64,000 bases of DNA, from assembly GCA_023151315.1 (NCBI GenBank), contig JAKLJE010000015.1:1-64000 (forward strand), written 5' to 3'. The notes beneath the pieces were generated by a model, which saw only the letters and a list, made by a program, of their open reading frames with translations, had not been told where the DNA came from and did no database searches. This DNA comes from Bacteroidia bacterium. GTDB taxonomy: Bacteria > Bacteroidota > Bacteroidia > Palsa-965. Shown here piece after piece: positions 60,401 through 64,000 of this stretch. Position 1 is the first letter of the stretch. Every line of letters begins with the position of its first letter. Both the position numbers and the translations under genes were made by a program.

Positions 60401-61757
60401 TGATCACCGTTAACGTAATTGATGATCCAGTCAGCGTTGTGTATTGGTTGTACGTTGGTGTTGTCCACGTCATCGACACTGACGCAAGAGTAGGAGTAAA
60501 CGATGAACCCGGACACCCGCTTGGTGTTGCAGCAGTTTGTCCTGTCGCATCGGTTCTTATAACGTTGTAATGAAAGCCGGTCATTTGCTGATCGGTTACT
60601 GAAATGTAATATCCCTGATCGGTGCATAATCCTCCCTCTGGCAGAATGCCGGACAACCCGATTGGAGCATAACTTCTGGCGAACATCAAAGCACCTGTAG
60701 AGCTGTTCAGTTTTACAATCATTGTTTGTAAAGCGATACTTGCAAATTGCAGGCGAGTCCCGATGACGGAGTAGTTTCCATCTGAAGTTTGCATGATATC
60801 CTGAATAATATAGATTGATGTAAACGCATTTCCATCCAATCGTCTGTTGTAGACCGGTGTCGGTGTTGCAGCTGTATAATCCAGAGCCATTAAAATTCCA
60901 TCATCCGCATCAAATCCTCCAATAAGAATATTACCATTAGTGAGAGTGATTGCTGCGTTAAATCCTTGAGAGTTTGAACCTCCGAACCTTCTGATATACT
61001 GAAATACACCAGCGGTTGTGGTTTTTACAATCAATCCATTGCTTGGATAATCACCGTTACTGCTAAGTGTACCTGTTCCTTCCGAAGACTGACCAACGAA
61101 GTAGTACGATCCGTTTGATTCTGTAACATCGTTAAAGTAATGTTCGTCAGGGTTCGGAACGCTTATCGTCCATACGCGTGCCCAAAGCAGATTTCCGCTC
61201 GCATCAACTTTAAATCCAAGCGCACTCGCCGTATCAACGGTTGTTCCGCTGACACCATCCCAGAAATAATCAACGCCGCCCGCAACAACAAAGCCTCCGT
61301 CTGAAGCTTCAATTACCGCATTGCCGTATTCGCTGGACGCATTACCGGATCCGATATTCGGACATTGGTATCTGTACGACCACAATACATTTCCTGATGC
61401 ATCGAGTCGTGCCAGCACTGCACCACCGCCGCCACTTGTTGATTGACCGGTTACAATGTATCCGCCCGTGCTTACGTTTTTAATGTCCATGAATGCGCTC
61501 GCGAAACCTGCGTTGTACGCCTTCGCCCATTGAACATTGCCTTGCGCATCCATATTGTAAACGTTGCCGTAGTAAGGTCCAACAGAATTGTTGAGACCCG
61601 CAACAGTGAATCCGCCGGTTGGAGTTTGAACCATACCTCCGGAAATGTCGAACAGTCCAACGTCATACGTGTAGCGAAATGTCGGACTCTGCGCAAAGGT
61701 TTGTGCTGCAAGCATGACCAATGCGGCAATCATCAGATTGTAAATCTTGAATCGCAT
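57414..61757 (-). CDS. SprB-like giant adhesin with T9SS type B C-terminus
   Basis: 1447 residues from ATG 61757, which opens the signal peptide MRFKIYNLMIAALVMLAAQT; an open frame continues upstream to 61913. About 25-460: repetitive beta-propeller (GGFTVAGLNNS, GGYIVTGQSTS, GGFVVAGG). About 475-840: five SprB repeats of ~73 residues, each with CFG..NGTATVTASGGT, YTYSWAPSGGT and CTVTD. About 840-1350: seven Ig-like repeats (ICXG...TLTASGA..YVW). The last ~90 residues are a type B CTD (IPNIFSPNGDGHNDVLKV, IFDRWGELVYES). It is a mobile or static cell-surface adhesin for gliding or attachment, exported by T9SS with its SprF and OmpA partners. Confidence 0.92.
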   Translation of the reverse strand: MRFKIYNLMIAALVMLAAQTFAQSPTFRYTYDVGLFDISGGMVQTPTGGFTVAGLNNSVGPYYGNVYNMDAQGNVQWAKAYNAGFASAFMDIKNVSTGGYIVTGQSTSGGGGAVLARLDASGNVLWSYRYQCPNIGSGNASSEYGNAVIEASDGGFVVAGGVDYFWDGVSGTTVDTASALGFKVDASGNLLWARVWTISVPNPDEHYFNDVTESNGSYYFVGQSSEGTGTLSSNGDYPSNGLIVKTTTAGVFQYIRRFGGSNSQGFNAAITLTNGNILIGGFDADDGILMALDYTAATPTPVYNRRLDGNAFTSIYIIQDIMQTSDGNYSVIGTRLQFASIALQTMIVKLNSSTGALMFARSYAPIGLSGILPEGGLCTDQGYYISVTDQQMTGFHYNVIRTDATGQTAATPSGCPGSSFTPTLASVSMTWTTPTYNQYTTLTGSSITLTVINQTVTPTQHCLNVPSVLSATSASTNVTCFGSCNGTATATPSGGTGPYTYAWAPSGGTAATATGLCPGTYTCTVTDAASATAQVTVTITQPAAALTGTITASSSVTCNALCNGSATVAASGGTSGYTYSWAPSGGTAASASGLCQGVYTVTITDANSCTTTRTVNITQPNAVTGTATSTPSSCSGNTGSATVTASGGTGGYTYSWSPSGGTAATASNLAPGPYVVTITDANGCTGTANVTVSTNTGPTASLQSSGNVSCFGGNNGTATVSATGGNPGYTYSWAPSGGTSATASGLTAGNYTCTITDQSGCVTTQSVAITSPSALTATSSSTSSGCTNSGSATATPSGGAGSYTYLWSPSGGTNQTETSLAPGVYTCQVTDFNGCTTTVTATVTLGTPITVSATSSSSTICSGTTATINASGATNYSWQPGNLSGNSVVVNPTATTTYTIIGTTGTNCADTITHVITVNPQPGLTVASLPTTICQGDSVTIGVTGASTYLWQPGNITDSTFVDFPASTTTYTVIGTNSYGCSDTTTVTVTVTGAPVITASASADTICTGGSVTLTSSGAANYIWTPGNLSGSSVVVNPSANTTYTVIGSNGSCADTMTVDVAVTAGPTVSVTSGNASICPGSSATLTASGASTYVWSSGGTTASETVTPASTQTYTVTGTDANGCTATATYTVTVFTAPAVAIAGSNSICIGDTVTLTASGATSYVWNTSATSTSINVNPSTNTTYTVTGTDANGCTATATYSVTVNNPPVAAISGTSGICEGTGAILTASGGGTYTWSSGGTAAIENVNPNSTTTYTVTVSVGSCSDTATFTVVVFNGPTANAGADATINIGGNTTLNGNGGGTYSWSPSTGLDNPNIQNPTATPTVTTVYVLTVVDSNGCSSTDTVIVTVTLDCGELFIPNIFSPNGDGHNDVLKVYGTPCVDDFTWQIFDRWGELVYESTDPAEEWDGTFKGKELDPAVFVYKLKGTFITGTEFERSGNVTLVK

Positions 61758-61910
61758 GTTTTGTGAATTAATTGGTGTGAGAAGAAGAGACAACATGAAG
61801 CTGTGTCCGCGACGAAAGAAATATTCCGTTGCAGCCAATGCAATAGTCTTCTGTTTCGCGGGGAAGCGAAACTTCGGTGCAGGGCTCATGCTGTGTGGGT
61901 TTTGGTGAGC

Positions 61911-61941
61911 CAAAAATAAACTTTAAGCTAATTGAAGTCAA
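61911..61941 (-). promoter_or_regulatory. Promoter TTG-N20-TATTTTTG of the adhesin/SprF/OmpA operon
   Basis: A perfect -7 element (61918-61911) with TTG (61941-61939) 20 nt upstream on the minus strand. It gives a ~150-nt leader before ATG 61757, in contrast to the very short leaders elsewhere. A stem-loop GAAATCGG (61990-61997) / CCGATTTC (62018-62025) lies further upstream. Confidence 0.65.
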
Positions 61942-62073
61942 CTTTCGTCGAGGACAATTCGGCGCGAATCTGATTCAATTTAAATGTTTGAAATCGGGCG
62001 AAAAACGCTCTAATTAGCCGATTTCAGAATTTATTACACCAAAATGTAAGATGGATTTTAGGGCTGATTCAGA

Positions 62074-62958
62074 CTACAATACCAGATACAGATCACAGAT
62101 CACTAAAATTGCGAAGGCTACACTTGCAATTCCATTTGTGGTGAAGAAGGCGCGATTCACTTTTGAGAGGTCATCAGGTTTGACCAGTGAATGCTGATAC
62201 CACAGCAGAATGGAAAACAGAATCGCGCCAAACAAGTAGTACATCCCGAATCCGCCCATCACGCCGGTGGTCCAGATCAGACTTGCTGAAACAATGTGGA
62301 ATGCACGTGATAACGCGAGTGCATTTTTCTTTCCGATAGCAGCGGGAATAGAATGTAGTTTATTTTTCTTGTCGAATTCCTGATCCTGCAAAGCGTAAAT
62401 CATGTCGAATCCGCTGACCCAAAATAATACGGCGAACGAAAAGCCCAACGGTAACCAATTAAATTCACCGGTAACTGCCAGCCACGCACCGATAGGAGCG
62501 AGGGCGAGTCCGATGCCAAGAATAACGTGACACAATGCAGTAAATCGCTTGGTGTAACTGTATCCTAATACAACGGCAAGTGCTACCGGTGACAGATAGA
62601 AACAAATGGAGTTGATAAACCATGTGCATGCAATGAATAGCACGCAATTGATGATCACAAAAACCAAAGCAGCTTTTCCGCTGATAATGCCTGCGGGAAT
62701 CTCACGATTCACAGTGCGCTCATTCTTCGCGTCAATATCGCGATCCACATAGCGATTGAAACCCATGGCTGCACTGCGTGCGAACACCATACACAGAATC
62801 ATCAATCCGAATTTGTACCACGAGAATTCGTGTTCCGTTCTTTCGACGGCAAGAAAGAATCCGATGATGGCAAACGGCAAAGCGAAAATCGTATGCGAGA
62901 ACGTTACCAGCGAGAAGAAGTCGCTGACACTGCTTTTATTTTTAGTTGCAACGCTCAC
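62074..62958 (-). CDS. UbiA family prenyltransferase
   Basis: A 294-residue, ~9-TM protein starting with GTG in a GTGA overlap with the upstream gene. Prenyl-diphosphate-binding Asp motifs are kept: FNRYVDRDIDAKNERT (first) and YALQDQEFDKKNKLHSIP (second). These fit a 4-hydroxybenzoate- or menaquinone-type prenyltransferase; in Bacteroidota this UbiA member is most often tied to menaquinone-pathway or quinone-like functions. No adjacent men gene is in the window, so the acceptor is uncertain. Confidence 0.9.
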   Translation of the reverse strand: MSVATKNKSSVSDFFSLVTFSHTIFALPFAIIGFFLAVERTEHEFSWYKFGLMILCMVFARSAAMGFNRYVDRDIDAKNERTVNREIPAGIISGKAALVFVIINCVLFIACTWFINSICFYLSPVALAVVLGYSYTKRFTALCHVILGIGLALAPIGAWLAVTGEFNWLPLGFSFAVLFWVSGFDMIYALQDQEFDKKNKLHSIPAAIGKKNALALSRAFHIVSASLIWTTGVMGGFGMYYLFGAILFSILLWYQHSLVKPDDLSKVNRAFFTTNGIASVAFAILVICDLYLVL

Positions 62959-63212
62959 TTCGTCAGATAAAAATAAATGATGAGTATTAATGGAATTGAA
63001 CTGAGCAACATTCCGACATATCCCGGATTGAATTTTGGTGTTTCAATATTGTGACGCGTAGTAAACATCACATATAAACTGCTCAATAGAAAACCGGGAA
63101 GCATGGAAAACATCGAAACAAAAACCAAAGTGCCCGGCATGAAAGAAAAAATTGCCGTGATGATTCCGAACACCAATCCTCCCCAGCCAATAAGCGGTAA
63201 ATATTTCAACAT
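62955..63212 (-). CDS. Small membrane protein
   Basis: 85 residues from ATG 63212 (the longer TTG start at 63221 overlaps the -7 element). About three TM segments: LIGWGGLVFGIITAIFSFM, LVFVSMFSMLPGFLLSSLYVM and VGMLLSSIPLILIIYFYL. Family not recognised. GTGA overlap with ubiA implies joint translation and possibly partnership in quinone or lipid biosynthesis. Confidence 0.75.
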   Translation of the reverse strand: MLKYLPLIGWGGLVFGIITAIFSFMPGTLVFVSMFSMLPGFLLSSLYVMFTTRHNIETPKFNPGYVGMLLSSIPLILIIYFYLTK

Positions 63213-63218
63213 AGCACG

Positions 63219-63226
63219 CAAAGTTA
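63219..63226 (-). promoter_or_regulatory. -7 element TAACTTTG of the small-membrane-protein/UbiA operon
   Basis: Perfect TAnnTTTG, 6 nt before ATG 63212; transcription would start at the start codon. It argues against the TTG at 63221, which lies in the element. Confidence 0.55.
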
Positions 63227-63249
63227 GCGATTACTTCGCAGCATAGAAT

Positions 63250-64000
63250 CTATTCAACGATCAATTGAGCGGATTGAACGCCTTCTTGAGACGTAGCTAC
63301 AATTGAGTAGAATCCTGAACTCAAATAAGCAGGCGGAATGGTGACATTCCCTTTATCGTCGGACAAGCCGTTGAATACAATTTGTCCCAAAGCATTGATG
63401 ACTGAAACATTCCGGAACGGAGTCATTCCCGTTATCTGAATTGCTGTTTGTCCGTTCGCCGGAACAGGATAAACTGTTAATGTTGAAGTCGACGAAATCT
63501 CCGGTTCATCCAGACTCGTTGCGCAAATTGTCATCATACTGAATGCATCCACTTTGCCGTATCCCCATTCAATATCAGGCAAAGCGGAACCTGTGAACGT
63601 GTCTTGCTTCGCGCAATAGATTACAGCATCTCTGAATTCATTCCATGTTGAATTCGGTAAACGTTCAAGCCACAAAGCTCCGCATCCCGCAACAACAGGC
63701 GAAGCAGCAGAAGTTCCACCGCCCTGCACATGCCAGCCACCGGGAGTTACGGCATCGGGAGCACCGCTGATTATTCCCGGACGATTATTGGTTTCGATGC
63801 AGGAAAAATTATTCGCTCCCGGCGCAGTGATTTCCGGTTTGATTCTTCCGTCACGTGTTGGTCCTATGCTGGAATTGTACATGAGTTCTCCTGCCGTTAC
63901 AGTTGTGTCGTGAATCCAAACGTTGTTGTAGTTTGGCCATACATCGCGATTTACGTAGTTGCCAACACAAACCACGCGCTCTGAACATTGAAAGCTGCTC
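63250..64000 (-). CDS. Subtilase (S8) family protease with T9SS type A signal, C-terminal part
   Basis: The frame is open to the window edge, so the N-terminal part (signal, pro-region, catalytic Asp and His) is missing. The visible ~250 residues include the Ser-active-site block GGGTSAASPVVAGCGALWLE with Ser in GTSAASP, preceded by RPGIISGAPDAV and PEITAPGANNFSC, typical of S8 enzymes, and followed by a type A CTD (LTVYPVPANGQTAIQI ... SAQLIVE). Here the usual YPNP reads YPVP. It is a secreted serine endopeptidase. Confidence 0.88.
   Translation of the reverse strand, partial: SSFQCSERVVCVGNYVNRDVWPNYNNVWIHDTTVTAGELMYNSSIGPTRDGRIKPEITAPGANNFSCIETNNRPGIISGAPDAVTPGGWHVQGGGTSAASPVVAGCGALWLERLPNSTWNEFRDAVIYCAKQDTFTGSALPDIEWGYGKVDAFSMMTICATSLDEPEISSTSTLTVYPVPANGQTAIQITGMTPFRNVSVINALGQIVFNGLSDDKGNVTIPPAYLSSGFYSIVATSQEGVQSAQLIVE

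Noticed and set aside
1-64000. tRNA, rRNA, integrase or transposase genes
   Set aside because: Looked for in every spacer and in protein products; none has cloverleaf-like arms or recombinase motifs. The AT-rich locus at 27.1-30.0 kb has no visible flanking direct repeats.

Overview
The window is a 64 kb piece of a Bacteroidota chromosome, probably of an environmental, gliding-type lineage. Several things point there. At least seven proteins carry type IX secretion (T9SS) C-terminal sorting domains, type A (YPNP...) or type B (FTPNGDGVND-like). There is a SprB-like giant adhesin with PorP/SprF and OmpA partners, plus DUF5777, a choice-of-anchor V protein and YwqK/MORN_2 repeats. Promoters show the Bacteroidota -7 element TAnnTTTG, and Shine-Dalgarno sequences are essentially absent. 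Spot counts give about 43% G+C in housekeeping genes. Genus cannot be resolved. I see no rRNA, tRNA, CRISPR array, transposase or phage gene.

Layout. 1-5.3 kb: end of a T9SS protein, a CotH/lamin-tail T9SS protein, an M14 carboxypeptidase, a NUDIX hydrolase and a small membrane protein. 5.3-8.0 kb: a minus-strand operon of two cytochrome-like lipoproteins, a DUF5777 barrel and a choice-of-anchor V protein. 8.2-14.4 kb: RecQ, a SpoIIE-phosphatase/WD40 signalling pair and a SanA-like protein. 14.4-18.4 kb: a T9SS type B PKD protein and TerC. 18.4-23.2 kb: a tandem-repeat spacer, a PadR-PspC-cupin operon, a candidate structured RNA and small unknowns. 23.3-26.9 kb: an E1 alpha/beta fusion dehydrogenase and a T9SS protein. 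27.1-30.0 kb: an AT-rich, isolated HEPN/NB-ARC/TPR gene that looks like a horizontally acquired defence STAND protein. 30.2-32.3 kb: MurQ and unknowns separated by a 24-bp tandem repeat. 32.4-38.2 kb: a minus operon of rhomboid, ABC-F, ABC exporter ATPase and permease, a GreA-like protein and a membrane protein. 38.3-41.8 kb: a TonB receptor and small genes, with a second structured intergenic stretch. 41.8-48.9 kb: TerB/J-domain protein, giant YwqK-repeat protein, unknowns and a LemA-TPM-TPM operon. 49-51 kb: HtpG. 51-54.8 kb: a VWA protein, an SdiA-regulated-like lipoprotein, a TPR lipoprotein and PgeF. 54.8-61.8 kb: the SprB-like adhesin/SprF/OmpA operon. 62-64 kb: UbiA, a membrane protein and the 3' part of a T9SS subtilase.

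Most of the region is core genome plus cell-surface machinery. The two most unusual signals are the HEPN-NB-ARC-TPR gene and a recurring promoter layout in which a -7 element lies only 3-12 nt before the start codon, implying leaderless or nearly leaderless mRNAs. Other unexplained signals are two candidate structured RNAs, a family of intergenic pseudo-tandem repeats found at two loci, and a VWA protein with a membrane helix in front of its T9SS signal.
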